A stretch of 64,000 nt of DNA from Acidobacteriota bacterium (lineage in GTDB: Bacteria; Acidobacteriota; Terriglobia; Bryobacterales; Bryobacteraceae): positions 112,631 through 176,630 of the forward strand of contig JAPKZB010000005.1 of the NCBI GenBank assembly GCA_026393985.1, written 5' to 3'. The notes beneath the pieces are model-generated. The model was given only the letters and a program-made list of their open reading frames with translations, was not told the DNA's origin and did no database searches. Each line of letters begins with the position of its first letter. The stretch's first letter is position 1. Both the position numbers and the translations under genes were made by a program. This document shows, piece after piece, positions 1 through 9,121 of the stretch.

Positions 1-1380
1 GCGGATGTCTTTGAAGCCATCGCCGCCGCCGGCCGGGCCTACAAGGTGGACCGGAACCGCTTGGCGCTGCGCGGGTTTTCAATGGGCGGAGCCGGGGTTT
101 GGCATGTTGCGCTCCACCATCCGGGAGAGTGGGCGTCGGTTGAGGCCGGCGCGGGCGATAACGAATCGCACCGCATGCGCCTGATTACGGATCTGGCCCC
201 GCACCAGCAGGCGATGTGCCGCATCTTCGACAATACCTACGAGTGGATGCTGAATGCATTCAATATGCCGTTCATCGGCTACGTAGGCGAGATGGACGGG
301 GTGTTCTCGAAACACATCGTGGCGCGGCGGCAACTAGCGCAGGAGGGTTTCCACCTCGAAGGCCAGTCGTTCGCCGCCGGGGTGCGGGTGCAGGAGATTC
401 CCACGACGGTTTTCCTGGTAGCGCCGAACACCCCACACGCCACCGACCCCGAGTTCCGCAAGCGCATGGACGGGATGCATCGCGACAACCTCGAGCGCGG
501 CCGCCAGTCGCCGGACCACTTGCGCTTCCTCACCTACACCGCGCGTTACCACCGGAGCCACTGGGCAACCCTCGAAGGTTTGGAAAAGCACTACGAACGC
601 GCTGAAATCGACGCGCGCCGCCTGGCCAACCGCACCCGCTACGAGATCAAGACCAAAAACCTCAACCGTCTGCAACTGCGCGAAACCGAGCGGGCCGCGA
701 CCGTGGTGATCGACGGCCAGACTCTGGTGGTGGCCGGCGCGGCGCAGTTAGTCTTCGCCAAGCAGGCGGGCCGCTGGCAGGTGGCGCCGCGCACCGAGGC
801 CGGACTTCGCAAGCGGCACGGTCTGCAAGGACCGATCGACGATGCATTTCTCGACCCCTTCCTGATCGTCAAGCCCACCGGGACGCCGTGGCAGCCTGCC
901 GCGCAGGAGTTGGCGCTCGCCATTTTGGCCCGCTTCGATCGCCAGTATCAACTGGCCTACCGGGGCCGCTTGCGCGTCAAGGATGACCGTGACGTCACCG
1001 CTGCTGATTTAGAGAACTATCACCTGGTCCTGTTCGGCGACCCGGGTAGCAACCGCTGGATGGAGCGCGTCGCCCGGCAACTGCCGTTGCGCTGGGGCCG
1101 CGAGACCGTGCAGATGGCCGGCCAGCGCTTTGCCGCCAACGAGGTGCTGCCCGCGATGATCTATCCCAATCCTTTGAACCCGAAAAAGTACGTGGTGCTC
1201 AACAGCGGGTTGACGGCGCTTTGGGAGGATTGGGCTGGCGATTTCCCCACGCCCCAATACGGCGACTACGCGATTCTGCGCACCGGCCCGAAGGACGATC
1301 CGGATGTAGCCCTGGCCGGGGTGTTCAATGAGGAGTGGCAGGTGGCGGCCGGCAAGCAGGACAATCCGCCCGGGAAGTGA
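1..1380 (+). CDS. Secreted alpha/beta-hydrolase (esterase/peptidase-like), paralogue 1, 5' end missing
   Basis: The reading frame is open from base 1, so the GTG at 46 in the ORF track is internal and the N-terminus lies outside the window. The first visible residues ([11 protein letters not shown]) match the middle of the paralogue at 19.2 kb. The nucleophile elbow GFSMGG (Ser codon at 79-81) fits the GxSxG signature of PHB-depolymerase/prolyl-oligopeptidase-type alpha/beta hydrolases. A His in NTPHATDPEF is a candidate catalytic residue. The C-terminal half carries two family marks shared by all three paralogues in this window: [11 protein letters not shown] and [16 protein letters not shown]. 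The substrate is unknown. It is followed after 15 bp by a sugar-isomerase-like gene on the same strand. Confidence 0.8.
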   Translation, partial: ADVFEAIAAAGRAYKVDRNRLALRGFSMGGAGVWHVALHHPGEWASVEAGAGDNESHRMRLITDLAPHQQAMCRIFDNTYEWMLNAFNMPFIGYVGEMDGVFSKHIVARRQLAQEGFHLEGQSFAAGVRVQEIPTTVFLVAPNTPHATDPEFRKRMDGMHRDNLERGRQSPDHLRFLTYTARYHRSHWATLEGLEKHYERAEIDARRLANRTRYEIKTKNLNRLQLRETERAATVVIDGQTLVVAGAAQLVFAKQAGRWQVAPRTEAGLRKRHGLQGPIDDAFLDPFLIVKPTGTPWQPAAQELALAILARFDRQYQLAYRGRLRVKDDRDVTAADLENYHLVLFGDPGSNRWMERVARQLPLRWGRETVQMAGQRFAANEVLPAMIYPNPLNPKKYVVLNSGLTALWEDWAGDFPTPQYGDYAILRTGPKDDPDVALAGVFNEEWQVAAGKQDNPPGK

Positions 1381-1395
1381 TATCTTTTTTGCTGC

Positions 1396-2433
1396 ATGAC
1401 TCGTAGAACGATGCTCGGAACTGCGGCGGCCGCCGCCGGAATGATGGCAGCGGGACCCAAGGTATTGCGGTACATGGGGACGGCCGGGCCGGGTCTCACC
1501 GCGCGAATTCGGAAGATGGGCGCGGCGTGGGACATCATCGAATACGCCCACGAAAAGGGGCTGGGCGCGGCCCACACCTCCCTGCCCCAGGACCTGAATC
1601 CGGAAGGCATCGCCAAGATCCGGCGCCAGGTGGAAAAGTACGACATGCGGCTCACCGTGGGCCTGCGCACGGCCCAGTCCGACGCCGACCTGCCCAAGTA
1701 CGAAGCCGCCGTGAAGGCTTGTGCCGAGATGGGCGGGCACGTCGAGTGCGTTCACGACCCGTTCTCCGGACGCCGCTACGAACAGTTCAAAACCGCGGCC
1801 GAATTCCATGCCTTCGACGCCGCCTGCAAGGCTGCGGTGCAGCGCGTGGAACCAATTTTGCGCAAGTACAAGATGCGGTTGGCTATTGAAAACCACAAGG
1901 GCTGGCGCAGCGACGAGTTGGCCGCGTGGGTGAAGTCCACCGGCAGTGAGTACGTGGGCATTTGTCTGGACCTCGTCAACAATGTGTCGCTCATCGAGAC
2001 GCCGCAGCAGACCATCGACACCCTGGCTCCCTACACAATTTTTGTCAGCTTCAAAGATATCGGCGTCGACTTCTATCCGGAAGGCATTCTGCTGTCGGAG
2101 GTGGCGTTCGGCGAAGGGTATCTCGATTTGGCGGGCATCGTGGCGCGATTCCAGAAGAAGGATCCAAAGATGCTCTTTCAACTCGAGATGCTGACCCGCG
2201 ATCCATTGCAGGTGCCGGTCTTTACCGAACAGTATTGGAAGATTTACGACGACCGCAGCCCGGTACCGCCCCGCGATCTTGCCATGCTGATCTCCTGGAT
2301 CCGTAACCATCCTCCCAAGCAACCGCTGCCGAAAACCTCCGGCCTGTCGCCCGAGGGCGTGCTGGCGCTCGAGGACCGGCTGAACCAGGAGTGCATCGAC
2401 TACGCGCGGGCTTATCTCCCGTCGTTGGCGTAA
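1396..2433 (+). CDS. Sugar phosphate isomerase/epimerase-like TIM-barrel protein with Tat-type signal
   Basis: This 345-residue protein starts with a twin-arginine-like leader (TRRTMLGTAAAAAG), so it is probably exported. The rest reads as a xylose-isomerase/AP-endonuclease-2 type TIM barrel, with metal-site-like segments such as LAIENHKGW, GICLDLVNN and FQLEMLTRDPL. Members of this family isomerise or epimerise sugars or hydrolyse sugar-like substrates, so the reaction cannot be fixed from sequence. The ATG at 1396 follows the hydrolase stop by 15 bp, and the quinoprotein gene starts 6 bp downstream. The three genes look like one operon for periplasmic processing and oxidation of a sugar-like compound. 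Confidence 0.75.
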   Translation: MTRRTMLGTAAAAAGMMAAGPKVLRYMGTAGPGLTARIRKMGAAWDIIEYAHEKGLGAAHTSLPQDLNPEGIAKIRRQVEKYDMRLTVGLRTAQSDADLPKYEAAVKACAEMGGHVECVHDPFSGRRYEQFKTAAEFHAFDAACKAAVQRVEPILRKYKMRLAIENHKGWRSDELAAWVKSTGSEYVGICLDLVNNVSLIETPQQTIDTLAPYTIFVSFKDIGVDFYPEGILLSEVAFGEGYLDLAGIVARFQKKDPKMLFQLEMLTRDPLQVPVFTEQYWKIYDDRSPVPPRDLAMLISWIRNHPPKQPLPKTSGLSPEGVLALEDRLNQECIDYARAYLPSLA

Positions 2434-2439
2434 CGCACC

Positions 2440-4689
2440 ATGGGCGGTCGCGCGGCAGCGCTGCTTCTGTTGGCTGGTGTGGCGATGTGGGCCCAGTCCG
2501 GAAAGCCGGGCTATTTGGTGCGCTGCTCCGGCTGTCACGGCGAAGATGGCAGCGGCGGCGGCCACGGGCCGGGCTTTGTGAACCTGGCGGCACCGCGAGT
2601 TACGGCGCGGACTCAGTTGAGCGACCTGATTCGCCACGGCATTCCCGGTACCGGCATGCCGGCTTTCGCCCTGCCGGCGGCGGAGATTGAAGCGATTGCC
2701 GACTACACCTGGGCTTTGAAAACCGACGCCCCGGCCGCGCCGCTCGTTCCCCGTGGCGACTCGGCGCAGGGAGAGCGCGAATTTGCCGCACGCTGCGCCC
2801 GGTGTCACATGGTGCGGGGCCGTGGCGGCGTTCTGGGGCCCGACCTGACCACCGTTGGCCGCGACCGCACCCCGGCGCAACTCGCCGCGGCGTTGCGCGG
2901 CGGCCCCGGCGCCTCGTTGACGGTGAAACTTCGGGATGGACGCCTCTTGCGGGGGATTGCGAAGAACCGGAGCCCGTTCGATCTGCAACTGTTGGACGTC
3001 GACGGAAAGCTGCATCTGTTGCGAACCGCCCAAGTGGCCTCGATCGTCGAAGGTCCGTCCATTATGGAGCCGGTCCGTGGCGACGCCAGCGATCTGTTGG
3101 CCTACCTCGCCACGCTGCGCAAACCGGTAGGCATCGCCGCCGGCGCCACTCTCGGAACCGGCCTCCCGTTTACCGAAATTGCCCGGCCCCGACTTGGTGA
3201 GTGGCCTACTTACAATGGCTTACTCAGCGGTAACCGCTTCAGCTCCCTCCAGCAAATCCGCCGCGAGAACATAAGCCAACTCACTCCGCAATGGATCTTT
3301 CCGCTCCCGGGCGCCCCGGCCAATCTGCAGGCCACGCCCGTTGTCGTGGATGGCGTCATGTATGTCACCAGCGTCAACGAGGTTTATGCGCTCGATGCCG
3401 GAACGGGCCGCCCCATCTGGCACTTCCAGCGGCCGCGCACCAAGGGCCTGGCCGGAGATGCCGCCGGCGGAATCAACCGCGGCGTGGCCGTGCTCGGCGA
3501 CCGCGTATTTTTGGCCACCGACCACGCTCATCTACTCGCGCTGCACCGCGCCACCGGGCAGGTCCTCTGGGAGGTGGAAATGGCCGATTACCGGCAGAAC
3601 TACGGCGCTACCGGGGCGCCGCTCGTGGTTAACGACCTGGTGATCGCCGGCATTTCGGGCGGCGACGAGGGCGTCCGGGGCTTTCTGGACGCCTATCACG
3701 CGGCCACCGGCGAGCGCGTGTGGCGTTTCTGGACCATTCCGGCGCGCGGGGACAAGGAGGCCGTCACCTGGAAGGGAAACGCCCTTGAACACGGCTGCGG
3801 CACCACCTGGCTGACCGGGACATACGACCCCGGGACCCGGTTGCTCTACTGGCCCACCGGCAATCCCTGCCCTGATTACAACGGGGATGAGCGCGTGGGT
3901 GATAACTTATACACCGATTCGGTGGTGGCCCTCGATCCGGCGACCGGGAAGTTACGCTGGCACTATCAGTTCACCCCGCACGACCTGCATGACTGGGATG
4001 CCACCGAGCCGCCCGTGCTGGCCGATCTCGATGGCCGGAAGTTACTCGTCCAAGCCAACCGAAACGGCTTTTTCTATGTGCTCGATCGCGTGAGCGGCAA
4101 GCTATTGCGGGCTGAACCGTTCGTGAAGAAGCTGACCTGGGCAAGCCGCATCGGCCCCGACGGCCGGCCGGTCCTGCTACCCGGCAACGAGCCCGCCGCG
4201 GCCGGGCAAAGAACCTGCCCTTCGGTGGCGGGGGCGGCCAACTGGACATCTACGGCGTTCGACGAGCGGTCTGGACTCTACTTCTTCTTCGCCCACGAGT
4301 CCTGCACAATCTATTCAAAGCGGGACGAGGAGTGGCAGGCCGGACAGTCCTTCTACGGCGGCACAACGCGCCGTTCGTTGCCCGATGGCGGATCGAAGAT
4401 TCTCAAAGCGATGGACGTACGCACGGGTAAGGTGGCCTGGGAGATTCCGGATATCGGCGGCAGCATTCTCGGCAGCGGGCTGATGGCGACCGCCGGGGGC
4501 CTCTTGTTCTATGGAGACGGGCGTGGCGCCTTCGTCGCTGCCGACGCCGCGAGCGGCCAAGCGCTCTGGCACTTTAACACCGGCTACGCCTGGCGCGCCG
4601 GACCGATGACATATACCGCCGACGGACGACAGTTTGTCGCCATCGCGGCCGGGAATACGATCCTGGCGTTTGGCCTACCGCCGCGGTAG
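2440..4689 (+). CDS. PQQ-dependent dehydrogenase with two N-terminal cytochrome c domains
   Basis: A signal peptide (about residues 1-19) precedes two c-type heme motifs, CSGCH (C29/C32/H33) and CARCH (C119/C122/H123). The second cytochrome continues into a segment like the planctomycete/verrucomicrobial heme-binding domain (VKLRDGRLLRGI...DLLAYLATL). From about residue 250 the protein is a quinoprotein beta-propeller: GEWPTYNGLLSGNRFS, the GTTW-type PQQ signature (HGCGTTWLTG), GNPCPDYNGDER, and HDWDAT where the catalytic Asp is expected. It should oxidise an alcohol or sugar in the periplasm and pass electrons through its own hemes. Quinohemoprotein alcohol dehydrogenases usually carry a single heme domain at the C-terminus, so two at the N-terminus are notable. 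The substrate is unknown. Confidence 0.88.
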   Translation: MGGRAAALLLLAGVAMWAQSGKPGYLVRCSGCHGEDGSGGGHGPGFVNLAAPRVTARTQLSDLIRHGIPGTGMPAFALPAAEIEAIADYTWALKTDAPAAPLVPRGDSAQGEREFAARCARCHMVRGRGGVLGPDLTTVGRDRTPAQLAAALRGGPGASLTVKLRDGRLLRGIAKNRSPFDLQLLDVDGKLHLLRTAQVASIVEGPSIMEPVRGDASDLLAYLATLRKPVGIAAGATLGTGLPFTEIARPRLGEWPTYNGLLSGNRFSSLQQIRRENISQLTPQWIFPLPGAPANLQATPVVVDGVMYVTSVNEVYALDAGTGRPIWHFQRPRTKGLAGDAAGGINRGVAVLGDRVFLATDHAHLLALHRATGQVLWEVEMADYRQNYGATGAPLVVNDLVIAGISGGDEGVRGFLDAYHAATGERVWRFWTIPARGDKEAVTWKGNALEHGCGTTWLTGTYDPGTRLLYWPTGNPCPDYNGDERVGDNLYTDSVVALDPATGKLRWHYQFTPHDLHDWDATEPPVLADLDGRKLLVQANRNGFFYVLDRVSGKLLRAEPFVKKLTWASRIGPDGRPVLLPGNEPAAAGQRTCPSVAGAANWTSTAFDERSGLYFFFAHESCTIYSKRDEEWQAGQSFYGGTTRRSLPDGGSKILKAMDVRTGKVAWEIPDIGGSILGSGLMATAGGLLFYGDGRGAFVAADAASGQALWHFNTGYAWRAGPMTYTADGRQFVAIAAGNTILAFGLPPR

Positions 4690-4699
4690 GGGGCCGCTC

Positions 4700-5311
4700 T
4701 CAGCGCACAACGCCGCGGTGGCGGAGATGACCGAGCAGGTCGGCATAGCCGGTGAACTGTTCGGCGTCGATACCGGCCCGCCGTGCGCCTTCCACATACT
4801 CAGCAATGTCATCCGTAAAGAAGCACTCCTGCGGTTCGGCTTTGGCGTGGGCGAGAGCCGCGGCGTAGATGCGCGGGTCGGGCTTCATCGCCTTCACCTC
4901 GTGCGATAGCACGAGGTGGTCAAAGTGGCGCAGGATGCCGTACTGCTCCCGCACCATGTCGATATGGATCGCGTTCGTGTTCGAGAGCACAAGCAGCCGG
5001 TAGCGCGTCTTCAAGTCGAGAATCAGCTCTTCCGGAATCAGCGTCTCCGGCAAAAAGATCGAACTCCAGTGGCGGCAGAAGTCCTGATACGAGCCGGGAA
5101 AATCGATCAGGCGGCTGATGGCGCCGACGAACTCCGCCGGTTCCACAAGTCCTGACTCCAACTGCCCCACCAGGCCCGTGGCGGCGATGCGGGAGCGGAT
5201 CTCCGCGGCCGGCAGTCGGCAATCGGCGGCAATGGCCTGGTAACCACGTTCGAAGTCAAAGGGAATGATCACCTTGCCGAGGTCGAAGATGATGGTGCGT
5301 TTGGCGGTCAT
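4700..5311 (-). CDS. HAD-superfamily hydrolase, YihX-like sugar phosphatase
   Basis: This 203-residue protein has the HAD nucleophile motif IIFDLGKVIIPFD (Asp10). The DLG in place of the usual DxD is typical of the YihX group, which dephosphorylates hexose-1-phosphates. Motif II is seen in LLVLSNTNAIH, motif III in the Lys of KAMKPDPRIY, and motif IV in CFFTDDIAEYVEGA. The length and cap arrangement fit HAD subfamily IA. The gene ends 10 bp from the convergent quinoprotein gene. The physiological substrate cannot be read from sequence. Confidence 0.85.
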   Translation of the reverse strand: MTAKRTIIFDLGKVIIPFDFERGYQAIAADCRLPAAEIRSRIAATGLVGQLESGLVEPAEFVGAISRLIDFPGSYQDFCRHWSSIFLPETLIPEELILDLKTRYRLLVLSNTNAIHIDMVREQYGILRHFDHLVLSHEVKAMKPDPRIYAAALAHAKAEPQECFFTDDIAEYVEGARRAGIDAEQFTGYADLLGHLRHRGVVR

Positions 5312-5421
5312 GCAATATTTGTGGCGCGGCGCCGCCGGGTAGGCGGCGAATCCCCTTCTTCAGGATACAGGAATCCCCGTGGCGGACCGTTTGATGAGTC
5401 CGCCGGATCGGCAGGCCGCTG

Positions 5422-7773
5422 CTATCTGGTGTCTAGCGAACGCAAGGTCGGCGCCAGGGTGGCCGCCACGTTCTTCGGCGCAATGGCGCGGTCCGCGCTG
5501 AGCATATCGCCCAGCCGGAGCACATCGCTGGGACTGGCCTGCGCCCATTCGACTACGCGCGGAAGCTTTCCAACCCGGAGGCCGGCCGCGAGCAGTTTGG
5601 CGGGCAGCGGAGGGCTGATCAGGAACCCTTGCACATCATCGCACTGCAGCGCCGTGAGAGTACGCAACTGCTCCCGGCGCTCTACGCCTTCAGCGATCAC
5701 GCGCATTTTTAAGTCGTGAGCCAGAGTAATCAGCCCCTTGGCAATGGCCCGGGTGCGGCTGTCCGTGGCCAGATCCGCCACAAAACACCGATCGATTTTC
5801 AGCGTCTGAAAGGAGAACTGGCGCAGATAGTTCAGCGAAGAGTAGCCGGTGCCAAAATCGTCAACCGAAGTTCGGATTCCCAATCCGGAGAGCTGATGCA
5901 AGGTCTCCGGGGCGCGGTCGACAGTATGGATCAACGTACTTTCGGTCAACTCCAGGTCCAGCAGCCCCTCTTCGAGGCCCGTCTCGCGGATCGTGGCCCG
6001 CACGCGCGCCGAGAACTCGGGTTCCTGCAACTGCCGGGCGGAGACATTAATCGACATCCGCACCGGCGGCAGACCCTGTCGCTGCCACTCCATGTTCTGG
6101 CTACAGGCGTTGCGCAGCACCCAATCTCCGATCTCATGGATGACCCCCGTCTCTTCAGCCAACGGGATAAACTCGGCCGGGGCAATCAATTCATCCGGAC
6201 TGCGTTGCCATCGCAAGAGAGCTTCCACGCCCTGAATCTTACCCGTAGCCAGGGAGACGACGGGCTGATAGTGCAGCACCAACTGCTGACGCTCAATGGC
6301 GCGCGCCAGATCGTTCTGCAGGTCCAGTACCCGGGAGTTCGCCGCCCGCAGGCTGTCATCGTAAAGCTGGACCTGTCCCCGGCGCTGCGACTTGGCGCGA
6401 TACATGGCCGTATCGGCGGCATGGATCAACTCCTCGATCGAATTCTCGCTGCGATGCCCCATTACGACGCCAATGCTGGCGCCGCTGATTACTTCTTTGC
6501 CACCCAGATCGTGGGGCATGGCAAGGGAGTCCCGGATGCGGTGAGCGATGCTCAGGGCTTCCTCGGTGTCGGCTACCTCCTCCAGTAAAACCGCGAACTC
6601 GTCCCCGGCAAACCGGCTCACCATATCCGTTGGCCGCACGCACCGGCGAAGTCGGTCGGCCACCCCCAACAAAAGTTGGTCGCCGGCCAGGTGACCCAGA
6701 CTGTCATTGATCACCTTGAAACGGTCCAGGTCAAGAAACAGGAGCGCAAAAATGGGCGCCTGACGGCCCAGATCGGCCTTTCGCTTGGTGAGCTGCCCCA
6801 GGCGCGCCATCAGAAAACCGCGGTTGGGAAGGTTGGTCAGCTTGTCATGATAGGAGTCGTGCAAGGAGGTGCGTCCCGCATCAATCACCGATGTCATGTC
6901 CCGCAGCGACCCGGATAAAGAGTTCGCTAAACCCGACTTACTGCGCTGACACGTACCCCGGGCCGAAACCCAGATGTAGGAGCCATCGCTGCGCAAGAGG
7001 CGGTGCTCGTTGGAAAACATCGGGACTTTCCCCTCGAGGTGCTCGGCAATGTCCTGTCGCAGGTCCTCGATGTAGCCCGGATGGACCCGGCAGAACCACT
7101 CCTCCACGTCGGCGCGCAACTCGCCAGGCTGATAGAGCAGCAGCCGGGCGTACGATTCGTTGTAGCTGAACGAGCCTGTCCGCAGATCCCAGAACCACAA
7201 ACCATCCTGGGTCGCCTCCCCAGCCATTAGGAAACGGTCCCGCTCGACGATCCCTTCCGATTTCCTGGTATCTGCCGCCGTCTTGTCGTGGGCAGCCAAG
7301 GTGGCAATGCGGGCCCGCGCCCCCTGTAGGATGATCGTGGCAACCGTCGTGACCCCGAGAACCAAGAGCCCGACCAGCATCTGACGAGGCGTCAGCATCG
7401 CTAGGGAAAACACCACCCAGCCCAGACAAATCGGTCCAACAAGAATCCCCATCCACTGCCCCCGCGGCAAACCAATGCACGAACCAGCCAGAATCGCCAG
7501 CATCGGCCGCAACAGCGAGGCAGTCGAGGTGGACCACCATTCCAGATTCAGATGGATGGTCATCATCGCAGCCATGCCCTGCAGCATCGGAATCACCAGA
7601 CGCGCGGACAACCGGTCGCTACGCAGCAGGTATTGGGCCAACAGAAAGCCAATCCCGATCAAAAACTCAAGCTGATGGTGCAGCGGCGGAGGCCAACCAG
7701 GCAAAAATCCAGCAGAGCAAAAACACAGATACGCCGCACCGAGCAGGAGCATCACCAAATGCGAATTCAGCAT
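5422..7773 (-). CDS. Membrane c-di-GMP enzyme: TM sensor + PAS + GGDEF + EAL
   Basis: This 783-residue protein starts with about 160 residues containing several hydrophobic helices. A PAS/PAC domain follows (about 200-310; DGLWFWDLRTGSFSYNE). The GGDEF domain has AGDEF at the active site, a tolerated variant, and an inhibitory-site RxxD (RPTD) five residues upstream. The C-terminal EAL domain keeps EALLRW, NVSARQL, ELTES, DDFGTGYSSL and the KIDR motif, so phosphodiesterase activity is likely. The protein probably makes or breaks c-di-GMP in response to a membrane or PAS signal. An AGAGGTG stretch about 12 nt before the ATG could be its ribosome site. The gene stands alone. Confidence 0.92.
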   Translation of the reverse strand: MLNSHLVMLLLGAAYLCFCSAGFLPGWPPPLHHQLEFLIGIGFLLAQYLLRSDRLSARLVIPMLQGMAAMMTIHLNLEWWSTSTASLLRPMLAILAGSCIGLPRGQWMGILVGPICLGWVVFSLAMLTPRQMLVGLLVLGVTTVATIILQGARARIATLAAHDKTAADTRKSEGIVERDRFLMAGEATQDGLWFWDLRTGSFSYNESYARLLLYQPGELRADVEEWFCRVHPGYIEDLRQDIAEHLEGKVPMFSNEHRLLRSDGSYIWVSARGTCQRSKSGLANSLSGSLRDMTSVIDAGRTSLHDSYHDKLTNLPNRGFLMARLGQLTKRKADLGRQAPIFALLFLDLDRFKVINDSLGHLAGDQLLLGVADRLRRCVRPTDMVSRFAGDEFAVLLEEVADTEEALSIAHRIRDSLAMPHDLGGKEVISGASIGVVMGHRSENSIEELIHAADTAMYRAKSQRRGQVQLYDDSLRAANSRVLDLQNDLARAIERQQLVLHYQPVVSLATGKIQGVEALLRWQRSPDELIAPAEFIPLAEETGVIHEIGDWVLRNACSQNMEWQRQGLPPVRMSINVSARQLQEPEFSARVRATIRETGLEEGLLDLELTESTLIHTVDRAPETLHQLSGLGIRTSVDDFGTGYSSLNYLRQFSFQTLKIDRCFVADLATDSRTRAIAKGLITLAHDLKMRVIAEGVERREQLRTLTALQCDDVQGFLISPPLPAKLLAAGLRVGKLPRVVEWAQASPSDVLRLGDMLSADRAIAPKNVAATLAPTLRSLDTR

Positions 7774-7945
7774 ACGACAGGCACACCTCTTTGCTCGGTC
7801 CTTGGCTCCATAACTGATAGAACCATGACTAGAGCTTTTGGGCTATGAATCAAAAGGTTCATTTGTTGGTAGGAGAAAGGTACCAAAAAGGCCTAGGTAG
7901 AACACCTGTATGGAGTGCTCGTCAGTGCGGAACCAGGAGCCCCGC
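7774..7945. other. Intergenic region between MFS gene and GGDEF/EAL gene
   Basis: These 172 bp lie upstream of the minus-strand GGDEF/EAL gene and downstream of the MFS transporter gene. They hold two short inverted repeats (ATGAA...TTCAT near 7843 and AGGT...ACCT near 7891) but no convincing promoter, terminator or gene. Confidence 0.4.
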
Positions 7946-9121
7946 TCACGGCAATTCCATCCCCCGAACATAAGCCCAGCCCGAGAAACCAGCCAGCATC
8001 GTCAACAGGGCCACCACCAGAAGATAGTCACCACTCGGAGAAAGAAGCATCGAAGCCACCAGTGGCCCGGCCGCCCGGCAGAGAATCGCGGGGCCCATGA
8101 GCGCTCCACTGGCCGCCGCATACCCCTCGGCTCCGAACCGCTCCCGGATGCTGATGCTCCGCACAATCGTCATCACCCCGTTGCTGACCCCATAGAGCAA
8201 CACCCCCGCGGCCAAACCCAGCCCGGGAACGCTCTTCCAACCCAACAGCAGCAGCGCTCCTACCACCAGCACCTGCGCCACCTTGCCCGTCCGCGCGATC
8301 GGCCACTGCGCTCCCCAGCGAAACTGGAGCGCCCGGCCAAGAACCTGCACCGGTCCAGCCAGCGCCGCCAGGCCCGTGGCCTCGCCAAGTGGCAACCCAT
8401 GCGTCTCCAGCAACGGCACCAGATGCACCGATAAGGCCGAGAACACCACCGCGTGCAACATGAAACTCAGTGCCAGCCAGCGATACTCCCCCCGGCCAAG
8501 CAGCCTACTCGTCTCCTGCAACCAACTGCCGCCCGCCCCCGCCTCCCGGCCGAGCGAGGACGCCGGCAGCACGAACCAATGCAACGGAGCACAGACGAAC
8601 CCCTGCAGCACCGCGTACGCCACCAGACACTCCCGCCATCCCGCTTCGGTAACCAGCACCCCGGTCAACGGCCAGAACACAGTGCTGGCCATCCCCCCGG
8701 CCAGCGTCACCGTAGTAACGGCCTTCTGGTAATCCGCGTCATAGATCCGCGCCAACACGGCAAACGCGGTCTCATAGAGCGTAGCGCCCATGGCGACACC
8801 GGCGATCGCCCAAGCTACATAGAACTGCCACAACTCCCGGCAGCCGGCCACCGCGGCCAGACTCACCCCGGCCAACAGCGACCCGGCCGTCATCACCACC
8901 CGTCCGCTCACCCGCCGCAGCAGAAATCCCACCGCAAACGTGGAAACTCCCGTCAGGAGTAACCCCAACGAGAAAGCCCCCATCAGCGCCCCCAACGGCC
9001 AACGCGTTTCGCCCGCGATCGGTTTTTGTAATACCCCGAAAGCATAATAGAGCGCTCCCCACGAAATCATCTGCGAAACGCACAGCCCGCCCACGGGCCG
9101 CCAACCGGGATGGGGATTCAT
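7946..9121 (-). CDS. Major facilitator superfamily transporter
   Basis: The ORF track extends this frame to 9472, but the first 117 residues are a shadow of the sulfatase gene. The real start is the ATG at 9121, which overlaps the sulfatase stop in an ATGA (9118-9121). The resulting 391 residues are hydrophobic throughout, with about 12 membrane segments, beginning MNPHPGWRPVGGLCVSQMISWG. The layout resembles oxalate/formate-antiporter-like and other small-solute MFS carriers. The 4-bp coupling to the sulfatase suggests it handles a product or substrate of that enzyme, but specificity is not visible. Confidence 0.87.
   Translation of the reverse strand: MNPHPGWRPVGGLCVSQMISWGALYYAFGVLQKPIAGETRWPLGALMGAFSLGLLLTGVSTFAVGFLLRRVSGRVVMTAGSLLAGVSLAAVAGCRELWQFYVAWAIAGVAMGATLYETAFAVLARIYDADYQKAVTTVTLAGGMASTVFWPLTGVLVTEAGWRECLVAYAVLQGFVCAPLHWFVLPASSLGREAGAGGSWLQETSRLLGRGEYRWLALSFMLHAVVFSALSVHLVPLLETHGLPLGEATGLAALAGPVQVLGRALQFRWGAQWPIARTGKVAQVLVVGALLLLGWKSVPGLGLAAGVLLYGVSNGVMTIVRSISIRERFGAEGYAAASGALMGPAILCRAAGPLVASMLLSPSGDYLLVVALLTMLAGFSGWAYVRGMELP

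Noticed and set aside
1009-3033. 674-codon minus-strand ORF opposite the hydrolase, isomerase and quinoprotein genes
   Set aside because: High-GC shadow frame; it covers three plus-strand genes with clear homology and its translation is low-complexity, Arg/Gly-rich.
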